The notes below the pieces were generated by a model. It saw only the letters and a program-made list of their open reading frames with translations. It searched no databases and was not told where the DNA came from. A stretch of DNA of 64,000 nucleotides, taken from assembly GCF_007990265.1 (NCBI RefSeq), contig NZ_BJWH01000006.1, positions 1-64,000 on the forward strand. The letters run 5' to 3'. Below are positions 51,621 through 61,948 of the stretch, piece after piece. Source of the stretch: Cellulomonas terrae (lineage in GTDB: Bacteria > Actinomycetota > Actinomycetes > Actinomycetales > Cellulomonadaceae). Both the position numbers and the translations under genes were made by a program. The stretch's first letter is position 1; the number at the start of each line of letters is the position of its first letter.

Positions 51621-53471
51621 ATGCAGACCCACCAGTACGACGTCGTGATCGTCGGCGCGGGCGGCGCCGGCATGCGCGCGGCCCTGGAGTCCTCGACGCG
51701 CGTGCGCACGGCCGTCATCTCCAAGCTGTACCCGACGCGGTCCCACACGGGCGCGGCGCAGGGCGGCATGTGCGCCGCGCTGGCCAACGTCGAGGAGGAC
51801 AACTGGGAGTGGCACACGTTCGACACCGTCAAGGGCGGTGACTACCTGGTGGACCAGGACGCCGCCGAGGTGATGGCCAAGGAGGCCATCGACGCGGTGC
51901 TGGACCTGGAGAAGATGGGGCTGCCGTTCAACCGGACGCCCGAGGGCAAGATCGACCAGCGCCGGTTCGGCGGGCACACCCGCAACCACGGCGAGGCGGC
52001 CGTGCGCCGGTCCTGCTACGCCGCGGACCGCACGGGCCACATGATCCTGCAGACGCTCTACCAGCAGTGCGTGAAGAACGACGTCGAGTTCTTCAACGAG
52101 TTCTACGTGCTCGACCTGCTGGTCGACCACGACCTCGCCGCGGGCCACGTGCCGGACGGCGAGGAGGTCAACGTCTCGGGCGTCGTCGCCTACGAGCTGG
52201 CCACCGGCGAGATCCACGTCTTCCAGGCCAAGTCCGTGGTCCTGGCGACGGGCGGCGCGGGCAAGATCTACAAGACGACCTCCAACGCCCACACCCTCAC
52301 GGGCGACGGCATGGCGCTGGCGTACCGCCGCGGCATCCCGCTGGAGGACATGGAGTTCTTCCAGTTCCACCCGACCGGTCTGGCGGGGCTCGGCATCCTG
52401 CTGTCGGAGGCCGCGCGCGGCGAGGGCGGCATCCTGCGCAACTCCGAGGGCGAGCGCTTCATGGAGCGCTACGCCCCGACCATCAAGGACCTGGCGCCGC
52501 GCGACATCGTCGCCCGGTCGATGGCCAACGAGGTGCGGGAGGGCCGCGGCGCGGGTCCGAACAAGGACTACGTGCTGCTCGACCTGACGCACCTCGAGCC
52601 GGCGCACATCGACGCCAAGCTCCCGGACATCACCGAGTTCGCCCGGACCTACCTCGGCATCGAGCCCTACACGGAGCCCGTGCCGGTGTACCCGACGGCC
52701 CACTACGCGATGGGGGGCATCCCCACCAACATCGAGGCCGAGGTCCTGCGCAACTCCACCGACGTCATCCGCGGCCTGTACGCCGCGGGCGAGGTGGCGT
52801 GCGTGAGCGTGCACGGCTCCAACCGTCTGGGCACCAACTCGCTGCTCGACATCAACGTGTTCGGCAAGCGCGCCGGCATCTCGGCCGCGGCGTACGCGCA
52901 GACGGCGTCGTTCGTGGAGCTCCCCGAGAACCCCGCGGCCACCGTGGTCGCCGGCCTGGAGGAGATCCGCACGCGTCCCGACGGCGACCGGGTGTCGGAC
53001 ATCCGCAAGGCGCTGCAGGAGACCATGGACCTGAACGCCCAGGTCTTCCGCACGTCGGAGTCGCTCACGCAGGCGCTCGAGGACATCAAGGCCCTGCACA
53101 AGCGGTTCCGCAAGGTGTCGGTGCAGGACAAGAGCACGATGTTCAACACCGACCTCCTGGAGGCGGTGGAGCTGGGCTTCCTGCTCGACATCGCCGAGAC
53201 GGTCGTCGTCGGCGCCCTCAACCGCGACGAGTCGCGCGGCGGGCACTTCCGCGAGGACTTCCCGGACCGCGACGACAAGAACTACATGCGGCACACGATG
53301 GCCTACCGGCGCCCGCTGCCCGTCAAGGGGCACCGCCTGTGGGGCACGGAGGGCGACGGCGACCACAAGGGCTCGTTCGCGCACACGACGCTGTTCGACG
53401 ACTACCAGCTCGTGCTGGGCTCCAAGCCCGTCACGATGACCCGCTACCAGCCGATGGAGCGTAAGTACTGA
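51621..53471 (+). CDS. sdhA: Succinate dehydrogenase flavoprotein subunit
   Basis: A 616-residue FAD subunit oxidising succinate to fumarate. The covalent-FAD His is in [11 protein letters not shown] near residue 45; the FAD dinucleotide fold ([16 protein letters not shown]), the substrate loop FQFHPTGL, catalytic Arg in RGEGG and in [27 protein letters not shown] and [13 protein letters not shown] are all conserved. AGGAAGG lies upstream of the ATG. The length is the usual one for actinobacterial SdhA. It is coupled to sdhB by a 1-bp TGATG overlap. Confidence 0.96.
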   Translation: MQTHQYDVVIVGAGGAGMRAALESSTRVRTAVISKLYPTRSHTGAAQGGMCAALANVEEDNWEWHTFDTVKGGDYLVDQDAAEVMAKEAIDAVLDLEKMGLPFNRTPEGKIDQRRFGGHTRNHGEAAVRRSCYAADRTGHMILQTLYQQCVKNDVEFFNEFYVLDLLVDHDLAAGHVPDGEEVNVSGVVAYELATGEIHVFQAKSVVLATGGAGKIYKTTSNAHTLTGDGMALAYRRGIPLEDMEFFQFHPTGLAGLGILLSEAARGEGGILRNSEGERFMERYAPTIKDLAPRDIVARSMANEVREGRGAGPNKDYVLLDLTHLEPAHIDAKLPDITEFARTYLGIEPYTEPVPVYPTAHYAMGGIPTNIEAEVLRNSTDVIRGLYAAGEVACVSVHGSNRLGTNSLLDINVFGKRAGISAAAYAQTASFVELPENPAATVVAGLEEIRTRPDGDRVSDIRKALQETMDLNAQVFRTSESLTQALEDIKALHKRFRKVSVQDKSTMFNTDLLEAVELGFLLDIAETVVVGALNRDESRGGHFREDFPDRDDKNYMRHTMAYRRPLPVKGHRLWGTEGDGDHKGSFAHTTLFDDYQLVLGSKPVTMTRYQPMERKY

Positions 53472-54238
53472 TGACTGCGACTCTCGAAGGCGCCCCCGCG
53501 TCCGAGGTCGGGGCGATCCCGAGCTTCGACGTGACCCTGAAGATCCGGCGCTACCTGCCCGACGACGGCGCCGGCGAACCCCAGCCCTACTGGGACGAGT
53601 TCACGGTCCGCGCCCACGGCACCGACCGCGTGCTCGACGCCCTGCACAAGGTCAAGTGGGAGGAGGACGGCTCGCTGACGTTCCGACGCTCCTGCGCGCA
53701 CGGCGTGTGCGGCTCCGACGCGATGCGGATCAACGGCCGCAACCGGCTGGCCTGCAAGACGCTGCTCAAGGACCTCGACCCCAGCAAGCCGATCATCGTC
53801 GAGCCGATCAAGGGCCTGCCCGTGATCAAGGACCTGGTCGTCGACATGGAGCCGTTCTTCGCGTCCTACCGCGAGATCATGCCGTTCCTCATCACCAGCG
53901 GGAACGAGCCGACGAAGGAGCGCCTGCAGAGCGCCGAGCAGCGCGAGCGGTTCGACGACACCACGAAGTGCATCCTCTGCGCCGCCTGCACGTCGTCGTG
54001 CCCCGTGTTCTGGACCGACGGGCAGTACTTCGGCCCGGCCGCGATCGTCAACGCGCACCGGTTCATCTTCGACAGCCGCGACGAGGGTGGTGCCCAGCGC
54101 CTCGAGATCCTCAACGACAAGGAGGGCGTGTGGCGCTGCCGCACGACCTTCAACTGCACCGAGGCGTGCCCGCGTGGCATCGAGGTGACGAAGGCGATCC
54201 AGGAGGTCAAGCGCGCGATGATCACGCGCGCCTTCTGA
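53471..54238 (+). CDS. sdhB: Succinate dehydrogenase iron-sulphur subunit
   Basis: A 255-residue electron-transfer subunit. The [2Fe-2S] ligands are in RRSCAHGVCGSDAMRINGR plus a Cys 12 residues on, the [4Fe-4S] in CILCAACTSSCP, and the [3Fe-4S] Cys residues in CTEACPRGIEVTKAI. It links SdhA to the membrane quinone site. No clear terminator lies in the 10-bp gap before the converging membrane-protein gene. Confidence 0.96.
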   Translation: MTATLEGAPASEVGAIPSFDVTLKIRRYLPDDGAGEPQPYWDEFTVRAHGTDRVLDALHKVKWEEDGSLTFRRSCAHGVCGSDAMRINGRNRLACKTLLKDLDPSKPIIVEPIKGLPVIKDLVVDMEPFFASYREIMPFLITSGNEPTKERLQSAEQRERFDDTTKCILCAACTSSCPVFWTDGQYFGPAAIVNAHRFIFDSRDEGGAQRLEILNDKEGVWRCRTTFNCTEACPRGIEVTKAIQEVKRAMITRAF

Positions 54239-54248
54239 CCGGCTGCGC

Positions 54249-55112
54249 TCAGACGGTGGCTCGCGCCGGCGCGGGCGACGCGGTCTGACGCCTCTGGCTC
54301 AGGCGGACTCCGATCTCCGCGCCGATGGTCGCGCACGGCGACCACAGCAGGAGCACCGGGAGCAGGAAGATCGGCGCGAGAGGATCGAGCGCCGGCGTCG
54401 CGTCCGGTCCGCCCTTGGGCGGGTCGCCGTCGATCACGTACACGCCCGCCTGGTGGTACCAGTACGCCGACTCCGGCATCACCACGGCCAGGTAGCCGAT
54501 CACCGCGGCCAGGAAGGCCGACATCCCGGTCTCGAACCCGACGCGGAACGACCCGGTGGAACGGGCAGCCCAGAGCCCGACGCCGGCGAGCACGAGCTGC
54601 GGGATCCCGAAGGTCACCCAGCCGAGGATCCCCTGGCCGTCACCGCCGAACCCGACGCGTGAGGCCACCAGGGTTCCGGCGGCGAAGACGAGGGCCGTCC
54701 CGAGCACGGCGACCGTGGACACCCGTCCGCTCCCCTGGCGCAGCGCCGCCCACGCGCACCCGCGGGCGAACCGGCGGCGTTCACGCGGGCCGTCGATGCT
54801 CTCGAGCTCGGCGCGCATCGCGGCGCCCCACTCGCCGCGGTGCCCGGCGAGCCCCGCGGTCGCCACCGAGAGGAGCCGTGCAGACCCGTCCCGTGGTGCG
54901 CGCCGCACCGCGGCGGACACGCGTCCGGCGAGAGCCGCCGCCGCGAGCACCCACGGCCCGACGACGGCGAGCAGCCCGCCGATCGAGAGGAGCACGGCGG
55001 CGAGGCCGTGACCGCGGACGCCGGGCAGCAGCGTCCACCCGAGCACGCCACCGACGACGACGACGGCCACGATGCCGACGAGGACACCGAGGACGACGAG
55101 CTGCGCGCTCAC
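54249..55112 (-). CDS. Polytopic membrane protein partnered with PadR regulator
   Basis: A 287-residue protein with about seven hydrophobic helices. Between helices 2 and 3 is a cytoplasmic segment WGAAMRAELESIDGPRERRRFARGCAWA, which is the E-L-x-x-I...R-R-x-x-F-A-x-G motif found in PadR-associated membrane proteins of actinobacteria. The later loop contains YWYHQAGVYVIDGDPPKGG. No transporter or enzyme motif is seen. The GTG start overlaps the padR stop (GTGA), so the regulator and this protein are made together. A stress-responsive membrane role is inference only. Confidence 0.8.
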   Translation of the reverse strand: MSAQLVVLGVLVGIVAVVVVGGVLGWTLLPGVRGHGLAAVLLSIGGLLAVVGPWVLAAAALAGRVSAAVRRAPRDGSARLLSVATAGLAGHRGEWGAAMRAELESIDGPRERRRFARGCAWAALRQGSGRVSTVAVLGTALVFAAGTLVASRVGFGGDGQGILGWVTFGIPQLVLAGVGLWAARSTGSFRVGFETGMSAFLAAVIGYLAVVMPESAYWYHQAGVYVIDGDPPKGGPDATPALDPLAPIFLLPVLLLWSPCATIGAEIGVRLSQRRQTASPAPARATV

Positions 55113-55444
55113 CCCACCGCTCCCGGGCTCGCGGCCCCCCAGGTCCGGGGAGCCGGGCGGGTATCTGTCTCCTCGACCGCGCGCCGGAGCTCCGCGACGA
55201 GCTCCGCACCCGCGGTCGACAGCCGGTACAGGTGGCGCGGAGGGCGACCGGGTGCCCCCTGCGCCTCCCAGGTGCTCTCGATCTGGCCGCGCTCGGCGAG
55301 GCGCAGCAGGATCGGGTACACGGTGCCGGCGTGGAGCCCGAGCTCCGTGCACAGCTCGTACCCGTGGCGCCACGCGGTCGGCTCCTCGGCGAGGGCCTGG
55401 AGCACGTCGATGGTCTGCTGGGAGGGGCGTCGTCCGCGTCGCAC
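55109..55444 (-). CDS. PadR-family transcriptional regulator
   Basis: A 111-residue winged-helix repressor: RRPSQQTIDVLQALAEEPTAW starts the first helix, GYELCTELGLHAGTVYPILL is the recognition region and RLAERGQIESTWE with APGRPPRHLYRLSTAG the wing. The C-terminal dimerisation helix is short, the s-PadR type. It has a GTG start 7 nt from a TAGAGT -10. The gene diverges from the kinase gene; the repeated CCTAGGTTGAC motif in the gap could be its operator. Confidence 0.92.
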   Translation of the reverse strand: MRRGRRPSQQTIDVLQALAEEPTAWRHGYELCTELGLHAGTVYPILLRLAERGQIESTWEAQGAPGRPPRHLYRLSTAGAELVAELRRAVEETDTRPAPRTWGAASPGAVG

Positions 55445-55451
55445 GGCGATA

Positions 55452-55457
55452 ACTCTA
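55452..55457 (-). promoter_or_regulatory. Leaderless -10 of padR
   Basis: TAGAGT on the minus strand, 7 nt before the GTG. Confidence 0.6.
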
Positions 55458-55468
55458 CCTAGGTTGAC
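55458..55468. repeat. CCTAGGTTGAC direct repeat, copy 1
   Basis: Lies directly beside the padR -10. An identical 11-mer occurs 51 bp away. Confidence 0.6.
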
Positions 55469-55508
55469 TTATAGCACGCAATCGTCTCGCGACCGCCCTC
55501 GCCGGTGG

Positions 55509-55519
55509 CCTAGGTTGAC
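55509..55519. repeat. CCTAGGTTGAC direct repeat, copy 2
   Basis: Covers the -10 element (TAGGTT) of the divergent kinase gene, so one protein binding both copies could silence both promoters. Confidence 0.6.
55511..55516 (+). promoter_or_regulatory. Leaderless -10 of the kinase gene
   Basis: TAGGTT, 7 nt before the ATG. Confidence 0.6.
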
Positions 55520-55523
55520 CCGC

Positions 55524-56285
55524 ATGCCTGACGACACCGAGATCCCGCTGCCCGGTGGCAACGTCGGAGGGGCCGTCCGCGTCGGCGACACCGTCCGCCG
55601 CCCGACCGGACCGTGGACGCCCGCCGTGCACGAGCTGCTCGACTTCCTGGCCGACGCCGGGCTCTCCCGCATCCCCCGCGTCCTGGGCACCGACGGCCAC
55701 GACCGCGAGATCCTCACGTTCCTGCCCGGTCGGGTGCTCGACATCGGCCGGGAGACGCTCAGCGACGCGCAGGTCCGGTCGGCTATGGGGTGGCTGCGGT
55801 CGTTCCACGCGGCCGTCGCGGGGTTCCCGCGGGACAGCCGGCGGTGGCGGTTCGTGGAGCGCGCGCTCGCTCCCGGCGAGATCGTCTGCCACCACGACAG
55901 CGCGATGTACAACATGGCGTTCGACGGCGACGAGCTGGCGGGCGTCTTCGACTGGGACGTCGCCGGTCCGGGCATCCCCCTGGACGACGTCGCGATCTTC
56001 GCGTGGAACACCGCCGTGCTGTTCCCGGACTCGCCCACCGACGAGGTCACCCACGTGCTGCGCACGATCGCGGACGGCTACGGCGGGATCGATGCCCACG
56101 CCCTGCTCGACCACGTGGTGACGCGCATGACCGACGCCGCGGACCGCATCGCCGCCGCGCAGGTCGCGGGCGACCCGGGGATGCTCCGGCTCGGGACGGT
56201 CGGCGAGCCGGCGGCCACGCGCGCGCGGCTCGCGGTCCTGGGCGCGCGGCTGCCGGAGCTGCATGCGGCGCTGCTTGCCGGCTGA
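55524..56285 (+). CDS. APH-family phosphotransferase
   Basis: A 253-residue kinase-fold protein of the aminoglycoside phosphotransferase/choline kinase family. The catalytic loop is VCHHDSAMYNMAF (Brenner HxDxxxxN: His, Asp, Asn) and the metal-binding Asp is in GVFDWDVAG; the hydrophobic ITFLPGR-type segment (ILTFLPGRVLD) is the linker between lobes. The N-lobe is short, with VGDTVRRPTGPWTPAVHELL replacing a full Gly-rich loop, as in many actinobacterial members. The substrate is unknown; aminoglycoside resistance should not be assumed from the family name. Confidence 0.88.
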   Translation: MPDDTEIPLPGGNVGGAVRVGDTVRRPTGPWTPAVHELLDFLADAGLSRIPRVLGTDGHDREILTFLPGRVLDIGRETLSDAQVRSAMGWLRSFHAAVAGFPRDSRRWRFVERALAPGEIVCHHDSAMYNMAFDGDELAGVFDWDVAGPGIPLDDVAIFAWNTAVLFPDSPTDEVTHVLRTIADGYGGIDAHALLDHVVTRMTDAADRIAAAQVAGDPGMLRLGTVGEPAATRARLAVLGARLPELHAALLAG

Positions 56286-56318
56286 GCCGCTGCGGTCGTG
56301 CCCGGCTCGTCCGATTGA

Positions 56319-56330
56319 TACCGTGCGGTA
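56319..56330. promoter_or_regulatory. Inverted repeat TACCG-TG-CGGTA
   Basis: 5-bp arms with a 2-nt centre, 27 bp before the beta-propeller gene. It resembles TetR-type operators, but no such regulator is nearby. Confidence 0.3.
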
Positions 56331-56357
56331 CGCGTCGCCGACCACGGAGCAAGCCCC

Positions 56358-57752
56358 ATGCGCCCTCGCCGAGCCGGCCGTCTGGCCGCCACCGCCACGC
56401 TGCTCGCCCTCGTCACGGCCCCGCTGGCCGCGACCGGCGCAGGAGCAGCGGCTGACCCCGTGATCGACGTGGGTGCGCGCCCCCTGGGCGTCGCGTTCTC
56501 CGCGGACGGCAGCCAGGCGTTCGTCGCCAACAACGACGACTCGACGCTGAGCGTCATCGACCCGGCGACCGCGACCGTCCTCGCGACGATCCCGACCTCG
56601 CCGCTCCCGTTCGGCGTCACGACGTCCCCGGGCGCCCCGACCCTGGTCTACGCCTCGACGACGGGCGCGGGACCGACCATCCCGTCGGTCGACCTGATCG
56701 ACCCCGCAACGGCGAGCGTGACCCGCCTGACCGGTCCGCTCGGCAACCCCAGCGGCGTGGCCGCGGACGCGTCCTTCGTGTACGCGACGAACGCGACCGG
56801 ACAGTTCACGCGCTGGCCCACCGGCGGCGGCGCCGCACAGGGGTGCGAGCTGCAGACCCCCACGCGCGGCGTGGTCCTCGTCGGCACCACGGCGTACGTG
56901 ACCCAGAACGCGCTGAACTCCGTCGCGGTCATCGACACGACCACCTTCGCGTGCCCGCCCGTCGCACCCGCGATCCCCGTCGGGACAGGCCCGTGGGGTA
57001 TCGCGTACAACCCGGTCCGCGGCGAGGTCTACGTCGTGAACGCGACGTCCGCGACGGTGTCGGTGATCTCGACGACCACCAACACCGTCGTCGAGACCCT
57101 CCCGATCGGCCCGGGCGGCCGCACGGTCGCCGTCTCGCCCGACGGCGACCGGGTCTACGTCACCGAGACGGACGGCCTCCTCCTGGTGCTCAACCGGGCC
57201 GACCCGGCCCTCGGGGGCACCGCCGTCGTCGGCGCGGGCTCCGAAGGTGTCGCGGCGTCGTCCGACGGCGTGCACGTCTACGTCACCAACGCGACCGACG
57301 GCACCGTCACCCCGTTCACGCGGCCCACGGTGACCGCACCCGCGGACGCGTCGGTCGCCCCGGACACGGCGGTCACGTTCTCGGTCACCCCGGCGGGCGA
57401 CGTCACCGGGCTCCAGTGGGAGCGCAGCGACGACGGCGGTGCCACCTGGACGCCGATCCCGGGCGCGACGGGCACCGACTACTCCCTCACCGCGACCCTC
57501 GCGGACGACGGTGCGCAGTTCCGGGCGGTGGCGTCGAGCATCGTCTTCGCCGGCGCCGTCTCCGGCGTCGCGGCCCTGGCCGTGGCCGCACCGCCCGTCC
57601 CCCCGACGCCCGCACCGTCCCCCAGCCCGACGAGCCCGACCCTGGCCGTGACCGGGTCGACGTCAGGGTCGCTGGCCCTGCTCGCCGCGGGACTGGTCGC
57701 CGTCGGTGCGCTCCTGGTCCCGCTCGCTGCGCGGCGCCGTCCGGCCCGGTGA
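56358..57752 (+). CDS. LAVTG-anchored YVTN beta-propeller surface protein
   Basis: A 464-residue exported protein. A signal peptide (about 1-32, ending GAGAAA) leads to a seven-bladed YVTN-type propeller: repeated PLGVAFSADGSQAFVANN, GIAYNPVRGEVYVVNA and GVHVYVTNATDGTVTPF units to about residue 315, with one Cys pair. A single Ig-like domain follows (about 320-400, LQWERSDDGGATWTPI), then a Pro/Ser linker and a sorting signal: LAVTG at 429-433, a hydrophobic helix and RRRPAR. Sortase E would link it to the wall. GGAG precedes the ATG. The last 90 bp, encoding the sorting signal, overlap the converging YihY gene on the other strand. Confidence 0.87.
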   Translation: MRPRRAGRLAATATLLALVTAPLAATGAGAAADPVIDVGARPLGVAFSADGSQAFVANNDDSTLSVIDPATATVLATIPTSPLPFGVTTSPGAPTLVYASTTGAGPTIPSVDLIDPATASVTRLTGPLGNPSGVAADASFVYATNATGQFTRWPTGGGAAQGCELQTPTRGVVLVGTTAYVTQNALNSVAVIDTTTFACPPVAPAIPVGTGPWGIAYNPVRGEVYVVNATSATVSVISTTTNTVVETLPIGPGGRTVAVSPDGDRVYVTETDGLLLVLNRADPALGGTAVVGAGSEGVAASSDGVHVYVTNATDGTVTPFTRPTVTAPADASVAPDTAVTFSVTPAGDVTGLQWERSDDGGATWTPIPGATGTDYSLTATLADDGAQFRAVASSIVFAGAVSGVAALAVAAPPVPPTPAPSPSPTSPTLAVTGSTSGSLALLAAGLVAVGALLVPLAARRRPAR

Positions 57753-58703
57753 CTCCGCTGCGGTCGCCGGTTCGACGTACGGCGGGTCCGCGGTCCAGGC
57801 AGCCGCCAGCAGCATGATGCGGGCGACCAGGTTCACCCACACCAGCAGCGTGACGAGCACGGTGACGGAGGCGAACAGCGGGTTCGTGCTCACGCTGCTC
57901 GCGACGACCGTCGTGCCGAGCGTCCGCACGATCCCCAGGCCGGCCGCCGCGATCGCCGCACCCCGGAGCAGGTCCCGCCAGGTCGGGTGCTCGGCGGCCA
58001 GCACCCTGACGACCAGCACGAAGAGCGCGGCGTCGATCACGAAGGCGACGAGGAGGCCGACCACCCGTAGGACGACGGTGGTCAGACCGTCCCAGCCGAG
58101 GGCGTCGAGGATCCACGACGCGACGGTCCCCACGCCGGTGGTCAGCGTCGCCGAGAGCAGCACCGCGAACGCCATCCCGACGAACCCGCCGAGGTCGCGA
58201 GCCTTGCCCAGCACCGGGTTGCCGCCCAGCTCGGTCGCGAACATCGCGCGCACCGACCTGCGCAGGGCCGTCATCGCCGCGATCGCGCTGAGCAGCAGCA
58301 CCACCACCGCGACGATGCCCGCCGCGGTCAGGTTGGCGGAGAGCTCGAGCACCTCCGGGTCGATCGCGCCGAGGCCGTCGCCGGTGTCGAGGAGGTGGGG
58401 ATAGGTGTCGTCGACCGCCTGCAGGACCCTCTCGCGCAGCTCGTCGTTGTCGCCGAGGATGGCGATGAACGTCGTGTAGCTGATGGTCAGGGCGGCGAAC
58501 ACCGAGAACAGCGCCGCGTAGGCGATCCCGCCCGCGAGGACACCGCCGCTCCGGGCGCGGAACCGCGCGCTCGCCCGGCCCGGTCGGGTGTGCTTCCACC
58601 GCAGGAGCAGCGCCCTGCCCCGGAGGACGAGCGACGGGCTGTCTGCGAGCCGTGCGCGCGGCGGCCTGGTCGCGGTCGCGGGACCTGTCTCCTCGGCTGA
58701 CAT
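57663..58703 (-). CDS. yihY: YihY/BrkB-family membrane protein (copy 1)
   Basis: A 346-residue inner-membrane protein with six helices, once misnamed ribonuclease BN. The family segments GGVLAGGIAYAALFSVFAAL, GFVGMAFAVLLSATLTTGVG, the TWRDLLRGAAIAAAGLG loop and LLVWVNLVARIMLLAAAW are conserved. Some relatives act in lipid or sphingolipid export; the function here is unknown. It has an ATG 6 nt from TAGGGT. The hydrophilic tail (SERDQERTDGDQSRGEQGQ) is encoded opposite the sorting signal of the beta-propeller gene. About 47 bp separate it from its tandem paralogue. Confidence 0.88.
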   Translation of the reverse strand: MSAEETGPATATRPPRARLADSPSLVLRGRALLLRWKHTRPGRASARFRARSGGVLAGGIAYAALFSVFAALTISYTTFIAILGDNDELRERVLQAVDDTYPHLLDTGDGLGAIDPEVLELSANLTAAGIVAVVVLLLSAIAAMTALRRSVRAMFATELGGNPVLGKARDLGGFVGMAFAVLLSATLTTGVGTVASWILDALGWDGLTTVVLRVVGLLVAFVIDAALFVLVVRVLAAEHPTWRDLLRGAAIAAAGLGIVRTLGTTVVASSVSTNPLFASVTVLVTLLVWVNLVARIMLLAAAWTADPPYVEPATAAESPGRTAPRSERDQERTDGDQSRGEQGQRP

Positions 58704-58709
58704 GCGCCG

Positions 58710-58715
58710 ACCCTA
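58710..58715 (-). promoter_or_regulatory. Leaderless -10 of yihY copy 1
   Basis: TAGGGT on the minus strand, 6 nt before the ATG. Confidence 0.6.
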
Positions 58716-58749
58716 GGGCGGCCCGCGCACCCGCGACAGGACGAGGGGG

Positions 58750-59778
58750 TCAGGTGGCAGCTTCCTCCAGCTCCGGCTCCGGCTCGACGAACGGGGGGTC
58801 CGCCGTCCACGCGGCCGCGAGCAGGACGATGCGGGCTATCAGGTTGACCCAGACCAGCAGGGTCACGATCACGGCGACCGACGTGAAGAGCGGGTTCCTG
58901 TTCACGCTCCCGGCCACCACCTCCGTTCCCAGGAGGCGGACGGCCCCGATGCCGACACCGGCGATGACCGCCCCCCAGCGCAGGTCCCGCCACGGTGCGT
59001 GCTCGCCGGCCAGGACCGTGACGATCAGCAGGAAGATCCCCGCGTCGACCACGAACGCCACGAGGATGCCGACCACCCGCAGGACGACCGTCGTGGAGCC
59101 GCCCCAGCCGAGCGAGTCGAGGATCCAGGACGCGGCGCTCGCGACACCGGTGGTGAGCACCGCGGAGAGCAGCACCGCGAAGGCCATGCCGGCGAACCCA
59201 CCCAGCTCCCGGGCCTTGCCGAGCACCGCGTTCCCGCCGGCACCCGCCGCGCCGTCGGGGGCGAACATCGCCCGGACCGCGAGCCGCAGCGCGGCCATCG
59301 CCGCGATCGCGCTGAGCAGCAGGACGACGACCGCGATGATCCCCGTCAGCGTGAGGCTGCCGCTGAGCACCAGCGAGTCGGGATCGATCATGCCGCTGCT
59401 GTCGTCGCCGGTCTTGATGAGCCCCGGCAGGGAGTCGTCCACCGCGTCCAGCACCTTCTGGCGCAGCTCGTCGTTGCTGCCCAGCACGGCCATGAAGATC
59501 GTGTAGCCGATGGTCAGCGCGGCGAACACCGAGAACAGTGCCGCGTAGGCGATGCCGCCGGTGAGCACCCCACCGCCACGGGCACCGAACCGCGCGTTCG
59601 CCCGAGCGGGCCGGGTGTGCTGCCACCACGCGAACAGGGCTTTCGCCCGGTCCACCAGAGACCGGCGAGGGCCCGGTTCGGCCGGGTCGGGAGCCGTCGC
59701 GACGGCGCGCGCGTGCGCTGCTCCCGCGCCTGCGGCCGGTCCCGTCGGGTCCTGCGCTGAGGTGCCGTCGGCCGTCAT
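58750..59778 (-). CDS. yihY: YihY/BrkB-family membrane protein (copy 2)
   Basis: A 342-residue paralogue of the adjacent gene, alike along most of its length: GGGVLTGGIAYAALFSVFAALT, GGFAGMAFAVLLSAVLTTGVA, APWRDLRWGAVIAGVGIG and LLVWVNLIARIVLLAAAW. Divergence is highest in the first 45 residues and in the final tail, which here is short and acidic (EPELEEAAT). The promoter is nearly identical to that of copy 1. In M. tuberculosis a single YihY-type gene (Rv3335c) precedes trpS, so this pair probably arose by local duplication. Confidence 0.88.
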   Translation of the reverse strand: MTADGTSAQDPTGPAAGAGAAHARAVATAPDPAEPGPRRSLVDRAKALFAWWQHTRPARANARFGARGGGVLTGGIAYAALFSVFAALTIGYTIFMAVLGSNDELRQKVLDAVDDSLPGLIKTGDDSSGMIDPDSLVLSGSLTLTGIIAVVVLLLSAIAAMAALRLAVRAMFAPDGAAGAGGNAVLGKARELGGFAGMAFAVLLSAVLTTGVASAASWILDSLGWGGSTTVVLRVVGILVAFVVDAGIFLLIVTVLAGEHAPWRDLRWGAVIAGVGIGAVRLLGTEVVAGSVNRNPLFTSVAVIVTLLVWVNLIARIVLLAAAWTADPPFVEPEPELEEAAT

Positions 59779-59787
59779 GCCCCGACC

Positions 59788-61409
<1,622 letters not shown>

Positions 61410-61415
61410 TCAGGG

Positions 61416-61443
61416 CGGGAGGACCGGCGTGCCGGCGCTCCCG
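61416..61443 (-). terminator. Terminator after tatB
   Basis: Outer CGGGAG/CTCCCG and inner CCGGC/GCCGG arms separated by 2-nt internal loops; lies between tatB and trpS, both read leftwards. Confidence 0.6.
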
Positions 61444-61469
61444 AGGGGAGGGGGACGGGGCAGGACCGG

Positions 61470-61877
61470 TCAGGTGGCCTCGTCGTCGTAGGGGGCACTT
61501 GCGGCTGCGGCGCCGGTTCCGCCCGTCGCCGCCGCGGCGGCGGCACCGCCGGTCGCGGCGCGCGCGGCCGCCGCGCCCGTCCGGGGGCGGGTGGCGGGGG
61601 TGCTCACGGGCCGCAGCGGCTCGTCGTCCTCCAGCAGCGCGTCCCGCACGATACGTCGCGGGTCGTACTTGCGAGGGTCCAGGGCCGCCCAGTCGACGTC
61701 GCCGACCTCGTCGCCGAGCTCCTCGTCGACGCGGGCCTTCGCGTCCCGGATGAACCGGCGGCCGCGGCGCACCCACTGGCCCAGCTGCTCGGCGTAGCCG
61801 GGGAGCCGCTCGGGGCCGATGACCAGCGCGGCGACGACGAGCAGCACCAGCAGCTCACCGCCGTTGATCCCGAACAC
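61470..61877 (-). CDS. tatB: Sec-independent translocase protein TatB
   Basis: A 135-residue TatB-type protein. A single N-terminal helix (GGELLVLLVVAALVIGPERLP) with the conserved Glu near its start and GPxRLP hinge is followed by an amphipathic helix (YAEQLGQWVRRGRRFIRDAK) and a long Ala/Gly-rich disordered tail. TatB receives twin-arginine substrates with TatC. The GTG start has TACTCT 6 nt upstream. Location downstream of htrA matches mycobacterial sigE-rseA-htrA-tatB. Confidence 0.9.
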   Translation of the reverse strand: MFGINGGELLVLLVVAALVIGPERLPGYAEQLGQWVRRGRRFIRDAKARVDEELGDEVGDVDWAALDPRKYDPRRIVRDALLEDDEPLRPVSTPATRPRTGAAAARAATGGAAAAAATGGTGAAAASAPYDDEAT

Positions 61878-61883
61878 CGGGTC

Positions 61884-61889
61884 AGAGTA
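61884..61889 (-). promoter_or_regulatory. Leaderless -10 of tatB
   Basis: TACTCT on the minus strand, 6 nt before the GTG. Confidence 0.55.
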
Positions 61890-61948
61890 CCCCCCGACAC
61901 TGGGCGTGGGTGGCCCGCCTGTGGACGGTCCGACCCCGGGCGCTGCGG

